Assembly: GCA_028554645.1 (NCBI GenBank)
Contig: JAQOOI010000022.1
Location: 2,604,001-2,668,000, forward strand
From: Omphalotus guepiniiformis
Taxonomy: Eukaryota > Basidiomycota > Agaricomycetes > Agaricales > Omphalotaceae
Reading direction: 5' to 3'
Length of the DNA: 64,000 bases
The notes under the pieces are model-generated. The model did no database searches and was not told the DNA's origin. It saw nothing but the letters and a program-made list of their open reading frames with translations. A program made the position numbers and the translations under genes. Shown here piece by piece: positions 10,277-21,992 of this stretch (positions within the stretch are counted from its first letter, which is position 1; each line of letters starts with the position of its first letter).

Positions 10277-11812
10277 ATGTCCAAGTCAAAGTCAAAGCAA
10301 GAAGAGGCTCTCCAGCTGCTCGATGACCTTGATTCATTTACTCCGCTGCCCGAAGGTACCTCTACGGGAACTACCAATCCGACTACTACGACTACCAACC
10401 CAGGCGAAGCAGAAGTTCTCGCTTTTCTAGACGAAATAACACAGAAGAGCTCTGAACCTACTCGTGCAACCACTGCATATCTCGATCGACCTGTGTCACG
10501 ATCAAGCACGCCAACACTGAGGAAGAGCACTGAGCGAGTTAAGCTAGGGGGTTCTTCTTTGGGTGCTGGTGCTTCCAATCCGGCCGCTCGCTCTGCAACC
10601 CCACCTGCTAGTGCAAAGGTTCCTGTGGCTGCTACATCTACCCCGGACCCTGCCATCTCCGGGGAAAGCGGCAGCAGGTGGGGCTGGGGGACAGTCTGGA
10701 ATACCGCTTCTGCTGCGATCCAGCAAGCCAAGACAGTCGTAGATGAACAAGTGAAGAATCTTCCCAACAACGAGCAGGCTCGGAAGTGGGGAGAAGGAGT
10801 TATGGAGTATGCTAAAACACACCAGTTGGACAAGATAGGTGAACCTTCAGCGTGAAAATGCACAAGCGCACAATACCTTGCTTACCCGCTCTCTTGTGAT
10901 GTAGGGCAAGATTTCAGGCGCGTTGGTCTATCAACTCTGAATGATATCTTGAATGTCGTCGCACCTCCTATCTCGGAGCATGAAGTCATCCAGGTATGGC
11001 TTAGCCACGACATGAAAGGGTACGATGGCGTTGAGGCCCTTGTTTATCGAGCTCTTACCCGGGTGCGTACGTGCATGACACTTAACTTTCACTGTGCGCT
11101 CAATTTCTATGCACTTTTATTCCCTTCAGGTCATGGAGCAGGTTGAGGGCGGCGACCTCATTGTCAATAAAGGGGAGGAATCGCGGCCAAAGGACGAGGA
11201 TGGAAATGCTGCTAGAGATCTGAATACTGTCGAAGGTTACGATGCTGCCGTTAAACTTGCCCAGGTGAACTAGCTTTTTTTTTTTGCTTCAAGCTGCATA
11301 TTGTTGAGATTCCGAGTCAGGCCAACCTAGACGAGCTTATCAAGATCAAGCATGCTCAGAAGCCGACAGAACCGTCTTCGGTGCTATCGCCAACTTCATA
11401 CTCCTACGTCTATCTGCGAATCCAACCTTACCTGACTTCATATACAGCTTCTCCGTCCAGTGCACTTACCGAATCAGCTGCACAACCTCCTGAATCAACA
11501 ACTCGGCAACATCTTCAATTCTTATTGTATCTCTCGGACCCTTCACACAATCTCATACACTCCACCATCACACAAGCAATACCTGGAACTTGGTTGGGGA
11601 TCTGGGACGAGTTTGACTGGGTGGAAGACTTGGTCGCGGAAGCTCTTCGCGTTGGCATGGAGGTCTTAGGACAGGAGTATATCGTGTCTAGGATGGGCTT
11701 GGGTGGGCTTGGTGGAAAGAAACAGGCAGCTTCGGACGCGAGTGAGGCAAGCACCGAGACCGGCGAGACTGCTCAAAGCGGTGATGAGGAGAAGAAAGTC
11801 GAGGAATCCTGA
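10277..11812 (+). CDS. MTC1: Maintenance of telomere capping protein 1 (Mtc1/DUF5427) homologue, 448 aa
   Basis: Homologue of the fungal Mtc1 family, named from a yeast genetic screen (telomere capping); the molecular role is unclear. Exons 10277-10838, 10905-11062, 11130-11264 and 11321-11812 join to 449 codons. The N-terminus is MSKSKSKQEEALQLLDDLDS, followed by a Thr/Ser/Pro-rich linker. Then come the family landmarks WGWGTVWNTASAAIQQAK, ARKWGEGVMEYAK, DFRRVGLSTLNDILNVVAPP, ISEHEVIQVWLSHDMKGYDG, VMEQVEGGDLIVNKGEES and WLGIWDEFDWVEDLVAEALR. The C-terminus is acidic. It is divergent from the chromodomain gene. An antisense ORF over exon 1 is a shadow. Confidence 0.78.
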
Positions 11813-12085
11813 CTATTTGTGTGATACCAGAGCGAACCGTATAGCCTCGAGTTCTTCACTCTGTCATTCGTGTACTGTACCTATTGCTTACGACCTGGAG
11901 TTCTTCGCCTTCATACATGTCTCTTCCGTGAACCTTGACTATGATTCTCTGTCTAGGGTACAAAAGCGACTACTTCTTAGGCTCTTCAACTTTTGGTGGG
12001 GGAAGGGGTTTTAACTCGTCAGGTCTGTGGAGGCATAATCAGCATCAGGGTGATTAATAACAGTGCAAATCAACAAAACAAGTGC

Positions 12086-13191
12086 CTACCGAACAGGTTT
12101 AACACCCTCACCGACTTGCTCCCAGGGAGAAAGAGATTCAAAGTTGCTACAAAGACGGTAAGCATACTGGGCCCGCCACCTATGGAGAGACGATACGAAC
12201 CGGAATGCCTGGGTAAGCTGCAGAGGTTCGTAGACGACACGTTTTCGCTCTTCATCGTACCGTACTTCAGTATATCCCTAGGAAACCACGTCAGAGTTTT
12301 CCTGAGAACGACTCGAAGTACTCACAGTAAGAGGGAAGTCCTTTCTTAGAGGATGACCTTCGAAACCTATGATGGACGTGAACATCGCAAGATACTCACA
12401 CAATCATTCGAACAAACCATAATCAGTCAGTATACGACGACTAGAGAATGGGGTGAGATTTGTTAACATTTTGTCTAAGAGGTAAATGATGACGCACAGA
12501 TCGGGGTGGCCGCTGAAGAAGATCCCATAGAGGTCCCAGGCTTCGCGTTCATACCTGTAATTCGTGATTAATACATCTCTCACTGTGTAATTTATGTGAG
12601 CTGAACACACCAGTCTGCACCCCTGAAAACTTCAATCGCGCTCGGGACATGGTCACCTTCGCCAGCATAGGTTTTGACCCGAATTCGACCTCTGTATTTG
12701 ACGCTAAGCAAGTGATAAACCACCTCAAACCGCTTCTCCCTCTCTGGGAAATCAACACCGCTAATGTCCATCACGCTTTTGAATTGGCATTGAGAGTGAT
12801 CTCGGAGGAAGGTGAGAACAGGAATAACGGCGGAAGGTCCGACATATAAAGTGAGCTCATCTCTGAGGACAGAGAACTGCTGGATGAACTTGGGTAGACA
12901 TTGAGTGAGATAAGAGCCGTAAGTGTGAAGGTCTTCGGTAGCCTCAGCATATTTCTCTAGTGCTGGGTTGGGAGAAGTAGGCTCAGTGAAAGGAGAAGCT
13001 GAAGCTAAAGACCAAAGTGAGCACGAAATCGACGAAGAGCAAGAACCGAACTTGCCCTTGGATGTAGACGAGCAATGGATACGACGAGAGCTTGCCACCG
13101 TAGTCAACACCTGCGACGAGCGAGCAGAAACTGCTCTGAAGACGGTTACAGGCCGCAAGGCCAGTCTTGACAGCATTGAAGGAGAATTCAA
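12086..13191 (-). CDS. NDUFS3: NADH:ubiquinone oxidoreductase 30-kDa subunit (NDUFS3/NuoC), 279 aa
   Basis: Core peripheral-arm subunit of mitochondrial complex I. Exons 13191-12611, 12554-12498, 12440-12418, 12366-12326, 12277-12201 and 12146-12086 join in frame to 280 codons. The first 45 residues ([20 protein letters not shown]...) look like a mitochondrial presequence: Arg/Ser-rich and lacking acidic residues. The body shows [56 protein letters not shown], the family signature [36 protein letters not shown] and [13 protein letters not shown], ending VKPVR. Length and motif order are typical. Exon 3 is only 23 nt. Its start codon is 56 bp from that of the divergent SPF27 gene. Confidence 0.95.
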
Positions 13192-13247
13192 AGTTAACTC
13201 GGACGTTCCCGCGCCGCCTTCACTTTCAACTTCAACTACTACTAGCG
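13192..13247. promoter_or_regulatory. 56-bp interval between two divergent start codons
   Basis: The ATGs of NDUFS3 (-) and SPF27 (+) are separated by only 56 bp, so the promoter elements of each gene must sit within this interval or inside the other gene's coding sequence. No TATA box is visible here. Confidence 0.6.
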
Positions 13248-14070
13248 ATGGCTGACGCTACACCTGCATCCCCTCTTGAAATATTTGACTCTTTGCCGTA
13301 CTATGACAATGATCTCGAGCAGTACCCTGTGTTGAAAGAAAAGGTCGAGCAAGAATTAGCTCGCCAGCCAAAACCTCCGTCTAGCTTGCACCCCCGTGTA
13401 CCACCTCCCTATCAGCTTTTTACTGTTGGTCTTTCGTACGTCTCTTCTGAGTTGCATCTAATAATTTAATTCCTTGTATCATTTAGAAAAATCCCCTCCT
13501 TCGGGCAGAGCTCGACCGTGTTGAATCCCACCAACCGCTTCCTCCGTTAGACATTGTTCGATATCAAATGCCCGGTCCTTCTTCTGTTCCTGGCTCACAA
13601 AAGGAATGGGAGGATGCCTTGAACAATGCTCGTGCGCAGCTTGAGCACCAGAGAATCAGGTGTGTATATACGTCTGAGAATACCTACACCCAGCATTGAA
13701 GTGATCAACAGACAAACGAATCTCACTCTGTTGCAAACTTATGGCGGTAACGCATGGAGAATACACAATTATCTTCTAGAAGAGTCGGCAAAGCAGGCAG
13801 AGAAGGCACTTGAAGACTTGAAGCAATTGACTGTCGAAGTCAACCGCGAACGAAAAAATGCTCAAGTGCGTTGAATGATTGATTCACTGTCGAGTTCTCA
13901 TCAAAGCTATTTCCTTGCAGATGGCGTGGGGAACACAATTGAACATGCTAGAAACGAGATGGACAGAACTAATATCAAATGTCCTTCAAATAGAGATGGC
14001 GAATGTCGCGTTGGACGCAGAGATAGACAGGTTGAACAGACGTGAAGCGGAGTTGGCAGAGATGCTCTGA
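13248..14070 (+). CDS. Pre-mRNA splicing factor SPF27 (BCAS2/Cwf7 family)
   Basis: Subunit of the Prp19/NineTeen complex that activates the spliceosome. It starts MADATPASPLEIFDSLPYYD, with the family's N-terminal signature DSLPYYDNDLEQYP. Next come KNPLLRAELDRVESHQPLPP, RYQMPGP, WEDALNNARAQLEHQRIR, LLQTYGGNAWRIHNYLLE and a coiled-coil C-terminus (AEKALEDLKQLTVEVNRERK, then MAWGTQLNMLETRWTELISN). It ends AELAEML. The first intron (13425-13486, 62 nt) uses an unusual donor, ACT|GTTGGT, to keep frame into KNPLLRAE; the better-looking donor GTACGT nearby breaks the frame. Length and heptad-rich tail match the family. Confidence 0.9.
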
Positions 14071-14392
14071 AAACCGAGGAAATACGGAGTTTGAATGTGT
14101 ATTATGTAATACTAGACAAATTGCTTTTTTTGGAAATTATGTTCGGTCTTGCTCCGCCCGGGCTGGCCGATTGTCTTCAACATTCAGTCCTGTAGTTGCA
14201 CAGGACTCCTTTTGACATACTCGAGAAGGTTTACTGGTGAATTCTACTCCAGGTGCGCTTCAATCTTTTCTGTGCAAGCTTTCATTCTACTAATCTTGCA
14301 GTAACTTGTCTGTTTTCACTCCTTTGACCGACGACAGGGCCGTCACACTCGGGTACCAAGACCAGCAGAAACCAGCGTCTTAAGACGCGTCT
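14071..14392. other. Intergenic region between SPF27 and the Ser-rich gene
   Basis: A 322-bp stretch with the SPF27 3' UTR and the promoter and 5' UTR of the next gene. An acceptor-like TCTTGCAG at about 14294-14301 may end a 5' UTR intron. Nothing else was seen. Confidence 0.35.
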
Positions 14393-17300
14393 ATGGCCAA
14401 TAACGACCAACTCTCTACAGTTTCAACAGAACTGACTGGTTCGGCGGTCCAACCGCTGGAGAGTCCAACAAATGCTGTCTTATTCTCCGGAGAATCTGCT
14501 GCTAGCAACTTGGCTAGCAACTTGGCAAGCAGCAGCACTTCTTCAGACGTCAAGGGCTCAGCAGCAAACTCTCTTGAAGACCATTCTTCTTCTCATTCAA
14601 CTCGTCCTGTTCTCGTACAACTGGGATCAAGTGCCACAACTCAAAGTTCATCGGCTGCACCGAAACGGTACAGCGCCTTCAATATCAATAAGAAATTCCT
14701 TGAGAAGAACACATCTGCTTCTACATCCCTCCCAACCTCGTCAAGCTCTAACTCGGTCAAACCCGGAGGTACGCCCAGTGCGTTTAACAAGTATTACTTA
14801 CTTGTGTGAAGGAAAAAAACAACTCATATGCATATATGTGTAGCGAGACCTGCTGTGCAATCTTCATCCTCTCATCCACGTTTGGTCACTACGAAACTTA
14901 CTGCTCCGCCTCAGTCATCTTCCACTCCTGGTCCCGGATGGTCAAGACCTTCATCTGTTACACCTCCCGTCGCCTCAACTCCAAATGGCATGTCGAATCT
15001 AGCGCCCACGCCTTCCCAAGCTGCTGCTGTCTCCGTTCCCGCAGCACCACAGCTTCCTCATGCCGGAAAGGTCATTCAACCGCAGCCTCGTTCTATAGGG
15101 CAACTATCGGCATTCCAGAAGGATGGTGGCATTTCAGGTGGCGGAGGATCGACGAAGCCGGTGTGGGGGAATGTTAAGCCTGCGGCGGGTACAACACGTG
15201 CGGATGTCCGGGTTCAGAGCGATTTTCCTACCGCTGCGGAGGTCGCGCAAGGTACGTATAAAAGAATGGTTCAATCCTTCCCTTTCTCTTACTCTCTTTG
15301 CTTAGGCTCTATTCCTCGCAATGGGAAAAGTGCAGAATCAAAGGAATCGGAGGCGGCGGAGGCAAACAAACAAGCTAGATTGGAGGAAGCCGATACATTT
15401 CGTGGCGTACATCTGGATCCGAACGCTCACCATTGGGATGAGGTGTGTGACAGTAATTTACAGTCTGTGTTACTGTTTGACGACCAAATTTCAGATGGAA
15501 GAGGACGACGACAATTTCCTAGATGGGGTGATTGAATTTGGCGACGGAAGACAGTACAAGATTGATACGAATAAAGCTCCTGCATCCCCTCCCACCAATT
15601 TACCACCTCAAGATGGTGCGAGAGAGAATCTCCCAAAGAATAGTGCGCCTGCAAGTGGCCCTGTCAGTAAGGAGGAACGCTTCGTAGATGACTTTGATAG
15701 AAGCTGGCCACGCTCCAAGGGCTCGCCATCCGCCTATGCTCACGATTTCACTCCTTCTGTCTTGGGCCAGCGTCCAAACTCTGTTGGGCAGGCATCCAGT
15801 CCAGTATCATCTTCGGCCTCCCCTGCTCTTTCACCGCAAGAGTCTTCCCGAGTATTATTCAATGAACGCTCAAACAAACTGGAACCATATAGTAGCACTT
15901 CCCACCGTCCTGGAGCGGGCCCGTATCCGTTGAAGAGGGGACATCATCCAGACCATCCAACAATAGAGTCGCGAGCTGTTCGTGATCTTCCGTCAGGTCA
16001 GCCGCATGGTGTTAATAATATACAATTATTACAGAAGCCAAGTCGTGGAAATCTTGGAGGGTTTGGACCTCCAGAGAGGCAAAAGGATCGAGATGGGGTC
16101 GCTACATTCAGTCCGCGCTCAGACTTGAACTCCCTACCGCCTGTTTCAAAGGATCGTGATTCGATACCAGAGCGGGGTAGACACCAGTCTAATATGGGAC
16201 CTCCTCCTGTACCTCCTCACGCTGCACGTAGTTCAAATTTCAGAGATGGAGGGCGACAATTACCACCCCATCTTTCACAAGTTACACCTCACACCGGCGC
16301 TCCTGTCGAACATAGGCAATCCTCTCGCGACTCACGATATCAGCAGAGTGCCAGGCCACCGTCATCAGGCCGTTCGTCCATTCGTCATCCATCTCAGTCT
16401 CCTGTTCTGTCGCACGCCGCCGTCACGTCACCTTTAATTGAAACTGGTAACATCCCGTTGTCCGCTGCTGAGTTGGAAGACGTCAAAAAAGACTTGATGC
16501 ATACCGCCGCCGCCAGGGCGAAACAGCGTCGACAGCAGGAAGAGGAAGAACGAGAGAGGGAGAAGGAGAGAGCAAGACGGAAGGCAGCTGAGATCGAAGA
16601 ACGAATGGAAGCTAAGAAGAAACCCGAGGTTACGCAAAGCGTTGCCCAGCCAAAACAAGCTCAGGTATGGAAGAATTTTCACATTCATCTGTCTGTCATT
16701 TTTACATTCACCTTCAAGGATGAGATAATACCTTCAGTCAACGGAGCGAGTTCAGAGCACGAAGAACCACAGCCTCAAGTTGAACCCAATACAACACTTG
16801 CATCTATAAAGCCTTCTCTCCGTCGACCACCGTCGCTGAAAGGATCACCATTTCAGCCCCACGACATTTCTCGTCCACCCTTTGCCCGAAGAACCTCAGT
16901 TTCCTCTTCCGCTAATACATCTGCCAATCCGAGTGCTGCTGAGTCTTGGAGGATCAAGTCAACACCACTACCAACTTCGCGGCCTCCACAAACCCGTTCT
17001 CGTGCTTCTTCTACAGCCCATCGTTCACCTGCACCTCTTTTGACGCTACCATCAGCTCTGGATCAGGTGGAATCTCTTGCAGAAAACACGGCAGATCTGG
17101 AAGTAATTGATTACTCTGAACTAGACAAGTTTGTCGGAGTGACTGAGGTCCCTGAGAATGCCCCTGCAGAGACGCCATCATCGCAGCCGAAAACAGGGAG
17201 ACCGGTAGCGAGTGATTTCTTTGATGAGGAATTGCCTACTGCAGAAGCTTCGTCTCCTGCAAGGTCTAGTGTTGGTGTCTTGGGAAGATCTATTCCGGAT

Positions 17301-19640
17301 CTCACACCATCGGGACGGGAAAGTGCATCAGCAACATCTACAATTGTAGAAGATACTTCAACAGTCGCTTCAAATCCAGACGGCGGAAACAAGCGGGTTC
17401 CAGATGTGGTCGTGTCCGCTCCTCCTGCAGATACTTTTCTAGACCACTCTCATCCGACTACAACATTCTCTGCCGCTTCACGAACTGGGCGAAATCAAGG
17501 CCATTACAAAGAAGCGACAATGTCAGCACTCGACGATGCCATGTCACGTATTAAGGGTGTCCTGGATGTGATGCATGAGAAGGACCATGTCCCTCCTTCG
17601 GAACCTGATCACTCGCCGAAATGGACGTCAACAGCACTTACGTCTTCGACAACAAGACCACCTTCTCAGCGGTGGATACCTCCTGCCCTCCGTGAACGGA
17701 ATGTCCCACCACAGCCTCAGGAGCATTTCCTGTCGACGTGTGCTGAACCTCCCAGGTCTCCGACACCTGCATGGAACGCATTTACTGTACGGCTACCAAA
17801 GACATCCGTTGTACGGGAGCCTGTTTCCAAACAACAAATTGCAATGTTCAACAAGCCACAGCCCGCACGATGGGAAATCCTCTCATTCACACCACATGTG
17901 GAAGGAATGAAATTGCGCGATTTTTCGCTGAACGAAGTACTTTTTCGAAAACCATATTCGTATAAAGGAAAGATGAGATATCGAGTTTCGTTACCCAAGA
18001 AGTCGCTTGGAAATGTTCCAAGGTTCAATACGCTTCCGTCCCGCCCAGCTGCTGGCGCTTTTGGAAAGCCTACGGCTGCTGATGGAGCGCCCACATGGCG
18101 CAAATCACCATCGATTGCACCTACCAATGTTGACGGATCATCTGCCCCAGGTCGGGACACGACCAGTAAATCTCCACCGCCAGAGTCCGACGGGATCTCG
18201 AGGGCTAGGCAAGGTGAAGAGGTGCTCAGAAGTGATGACTCTACTCTCACCCTAGTGCGGTCGAGGTCTCAGCCCAAAATGCCTGCAGGTTCTGGTGTAG
18301 CATTCTATCGTGATTCGCGAGTAGTCGACATCCGTTCGGAGTCTAATCCGTCTGTGAGCTTCTTTGCTACGAACGACTTGGAAGTAGTTTCGGCCAAAGC
18401 TCCCCAACAAGATGCTCAGTCCGATGCTCCCGCATCTTCGTCGCCATCAGCAGTATCCAACGCTTCACCAGACGGCGAGAAATTTGGCACAGTCAGACCT
18501 TCGCCCATTAAGAACTCTCCATCGTCTCCGCATTATGTTCTGCCGTCCTTGATACAAAGCACCAAAAGCGAAAGCAAGAGCTCGGAAGACTCGGTCAGTT
18601 TCCCACTTCTGTCTTTATTGGGAGAAATATCCTGACGCTTCTATAAACAGCCAGATCGCGTGCCAATAACACCTCCATCCCACCATGCAGCACCATGGGC
18701 TCGGACATCTCTAGCGTTGTCATTGAAAGAATCTCCCGTCCGTGGTCCTGACCCGGAGCATCTCAAGGCTGTATGGTCCCAAACTTCGAATAAGGCCGAC
18801 TTACCTGCGATAAACTCACTCGAAGGCATCATGGATGATTTAACGTCACTGCCTTTCACCTTACAAGACGTTAAATCTGAGGATGGAGAGACACCTCCGC
18901 CCATGACATCCGCGGCACCCTCTAGAATGTCTCTACACGATGTCACACGAGCCTTCCAGCAGGTACCCTCCTCATCGAACCTTCCTCCGCATAAACCAAC
19001 TATTTCGCCGCCATCTACGACTGCCCCTGTTGCTCGACCGACGCAGAACTATGGATATCATGCCCCTGTTCAACCTCCTAATTCGAACGTACGACCCTCG
19101 TATCCATATGCCTCGCCATTGTTGAGTCATTCACCAGCACCGGGTACTGTATACCCACATTCCAGTCCTATCCCCAGCCGAATGCAGGCTGTCAATGGGC
19201 ACACGCAACTATACAGTCCAGTATGGGTACCTGTGCCAAATCCTAACAATCAAAATCCTGGTAATGTGATGAGGCATATGGCTTCACCGTATCCTCCGCC
19301 ACAGATGATGCACTACCCGCTGCCTGGCACTCAAACAATGTATGGTATGCCGCCCACCATGCAGAGTCCTCAAATGCAAAATGGGACCCCTAATCGGAAC
19401 CGCACACTACCCATGATGAGTCCTGTAATGTCGCATTCCGTGGCTGTTCCGCCCATGCCTCTCTATGCTAGCACAATGATGCTCCCTGCTCATGCTGGAC
19501 GAGGGGGTACAGTGCGAAATGATGGTAGTCACACAGCTCTAGCGCAACACCCACCACAACCCTCAGCTCATTCGCATCAACCACAGACTTATGCCTCCTT
19601 ACCTACTGCTTCTTTTAACGGCGTAAGGCCAACGTGGTGA
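14393..19640 (+). CDS. Large Ser/Pro-rich low-complexity protein, unknown function, 1651 aa
   Basis: Not recognised. Exons 14393-14768, 14844-15251, 15306-15442, 15495-16664, 16719-18593 and 18651-19640 join in frame to 1652 codons. Most of the chain is disordered (Ser, Pro, Thr, Gln). Conserved-looking islands are YSAFNINKKFLEKN (about residue 95), KPVWGNVKP plus DFPTAAEVAQG, HLDPNAHHWDEMEEDDDNFL with GVIEFGDGRQYKI, a charged coiled coil (RQQEEEEREREKERARRKA), a globular-looking block SLNEVLFRKPYSYKGKMRYR, and SLEGIMDDLTSLPFTLQDVK. The C-terminus is Pro/Met/Gln/Tyr-rich. Domain style suggests an RNA- or translation-associated scaffold, but that is inference only. The intron at 16665-16718 is 54 nt and has no in-frame stop, so retention would add 18 residues. 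The ATG at 15321 of a long open frame is not the start, because its first part is intronic. Confidence 0.75.
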
Positions 19641-19814
19641 ACAACCCCTGTAGTGTAGGTTTTCTTTTCCTTCGTCCAGTGTTCATTACCTTTTTTTATT
19701 CTTTTTTTGTTCTGCATGTTTCATCCGGTAAATAATGTTGTCGTATATATCATCAGAATGTCTTCAACTGTTTTGTGCTGCTGAATTCATGATTGAATCG
19801 AAGGAATAGTATGT

Positions 19815-21545
19815 CTAAACAGCAAGTTGAACTGCGCGTGCCGCTGCTTCATCTAGGCTATCAAAAGCAACAATCTTCAAACCAGACTCCTTGATCATCC
19901 TACATTTTCACTACATGAATAAGAACTCGGCAAAACAAAGACGGGCTCGTACCGTTTGGCTTCCTGCTCCATTGTTCCCTTCAGTCTCACGATCAAGGGA
20001 ATGTTGAGCTGCAATTCCTTCGTGGCCTTGATAACACCCTCGGCAATGTAATCACAACGCATGATACCTAGAGCTAATTCAGCACGCACTCCCAGCTAGA
20101 GTCGGAATGGTAAAGTTCATACCACCAAAGATGTTGATGAAAATACTCTTGACCTTGGGATCACTGAGTAGAATTTCGAATGCCTTCTTCACGGTCTCGG
20201 GTGTAGCACCTCTGTTAAAAAACAAAGTTATATTTACGGGTGAGCATGAAAAACATAATAATATTACCCTCCAACATCAAGGAAATTTGCGGGGTTACCA
20301 CCATGCAACGCTAGCACGTCCATAGTGGCCATAGCAAGACCAGCTCCATTGACGAGGCATCCGATGCTTCCATCCAGCTTGATGAAGTTAAGGTTAGCTT
20401 TCTGTGCTTCGACTTCAGAAGGTTCTTCCTGGGAAATATCACGGAGGGCGAAGACATCTCCTTGACGGAACTCCGCGTTGTCATCAAAGCCGAATTTGGC
20501 ATCCATGCTGTCAAATTGTTTTATGAAATGGACGACTCCGCGGCTCTCCGCTGGAACTCACCAGAGGACGTGTCCGTCAGTAGTCTCCGCCATGGGGTTA
20601 ATTTCAATTTGAGTTGCGTCCTTGTCTTTGAAAATTCTGTACAAGTTGGTGAAGATATCCGCTGCCTCGTCGGCAGCTCCCCCTTTGAAGCCAAGCTTTG
20701 CCGCCACTTCGAGAGCTTCTGGTTTGGTCAGACCCGTCTCGAAATTAATGGGAGTAGTGATAATTGCAGATGGATCTTTCGCGGCAACTTCCTCGATGTT
20801 CATACCGCCCTGAGCAGAAGCGACCAAAACGACACCTTGGGATACACGGTCATTAAGAACAGCGACGTAGTACTCGTGCGAGGGATCGCGCCTTTCTGCG
20901 AGCATAACCTGAACGACAAAGTTAATTCGACTACCCACAAGAATGGTGTGATACTGACAGCATTGCAGATACGACCACCGGCACCAGTCTGTTTTGTGAT
21001 CAGCTTGGAGCCAAGCATTTTCTCTGCGTAGTCCTTAGCTTGCTCAGGTCTATATAAGACTTAGCCGGTCTGCGATACAACAGAGAGTAAGAGACGTACG
21101 AATCGACCATATGCACACCACCCTGTAAACCAGTGTCGAACTTGCCCTTTCCACGTCCACCAGCGAGTACCTGAGCTTTGATGACTAGCCTATTGTGACC
21201 TGCGTCGGCAGATTAGTGACACTAGCAGCACCTTCTCAGAATGAGCTGCTACCGAAGTTCTTTGCTACGTCGAATGCTTCCTGGGGAGACTTTGCGGGTA
21301 TGCTCTTGGGCGTAGGAATGCCATACTAAAGGATAGAGATCACTCTCAGATGAGTAGAACTTGGAAATAGAAGAAACATCGTTACTTACGAGTTGAGAAG
21401 TTTCACGGATTGATACTCGTGGATCGAAAGAAATCGCCTCTGACCTGCAGATGCAGCCTACAAACGAAGTAAGAAGAAAGGAGAAATCAAGTCAGGGTAG
21501 ACATACACGAGCAAAGGCGCCCGATTTCGCGATAGATGAGAGCAT
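19815..21545 (-). CDS. Succinate-CoA ligase beta subunit, mitochondrial
   Basis: TCA-cycle enzyme (succinyl-CoA synthetase beta chain, ATP-grasp fold) that couples succinyl-CoA cleavage to NTP formation in the matrix with the alpha subunit. The start [13 protein letters not shown] and next exon [20 protein letters not shown] give a clear mitochondrial presequence and the mature ATP-grasp N-terminus. Later exons encode [130 protein letters not shown] and the end [16 protein letters not shown]. About nine introns. Whether it is ADP- or GDP-forming cannot be told from these motifs. The preceding gene is convergent with its stop about 175 bp away. Confidence 0.93.
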
Positions 21546-21992
21546 TTAAGAGAGGGTGGAGGTACTTTGGAGGAGTAACGAGCACTCGCTACGGTATTTC
21601 ACGGCGAGACTTTAAAATGGCACTGGGTAATCTCACGTAAGCACCGGTCAAAATCCGCTCCTCTTTCAAAATTTCAAAAAATTTGTTTTCAAGCAGAGCG
21701 ACGACGACGGTCGAACATCTTTTGCGTTTCCTCCTGTCTCTCACCCTCCTTTATTTAAAATTTGGGCAATGCTCTGGAAGAGAGATCGTTCATCCTCCCT
21801 TTGAGTTCGGAGAGCTTATATCAATGGGTTTTTCGAAATTATGTGGCAGGAACAACTCATGTATATTATTACTAGTCTCTGTTCAAATTTCAGGGTGACC
21901 TTTGCCTCATTGTAAACGCATTGCATGAACTGAACCAGTATATTTATCTGCAACGCTCAAGTCCAAGCATCACGTTTTTGATTCACCTTGCC
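21546..21992. other. Divergent intergenic region
   Basis: A 447-bp region between the ATG of succinate-CoA ligase (-) and that of the DinB-like gene (+). No clear TATA box or other gene. An in-frame ATG lies upstream, at 21921, but the codons between it and 21993 do not look conserved. Confidence 0.35.

Noticed and set aside
10255..10863. A 202-codon antisense ORF opposite the Mtc1-like exon 1
   Set aside because: A mirror of the low-complexity Thr/Ser/Pro coding sequence on the plus strand; no motif of its own.
15321..18635. A 1104-codon open frame starting at an ATG at 15321
   Set aside because: Its first 58 codons run through the end of one exon in the wrong frame and an intron. The real gene starts at 14393 and enters this frame at 15495.
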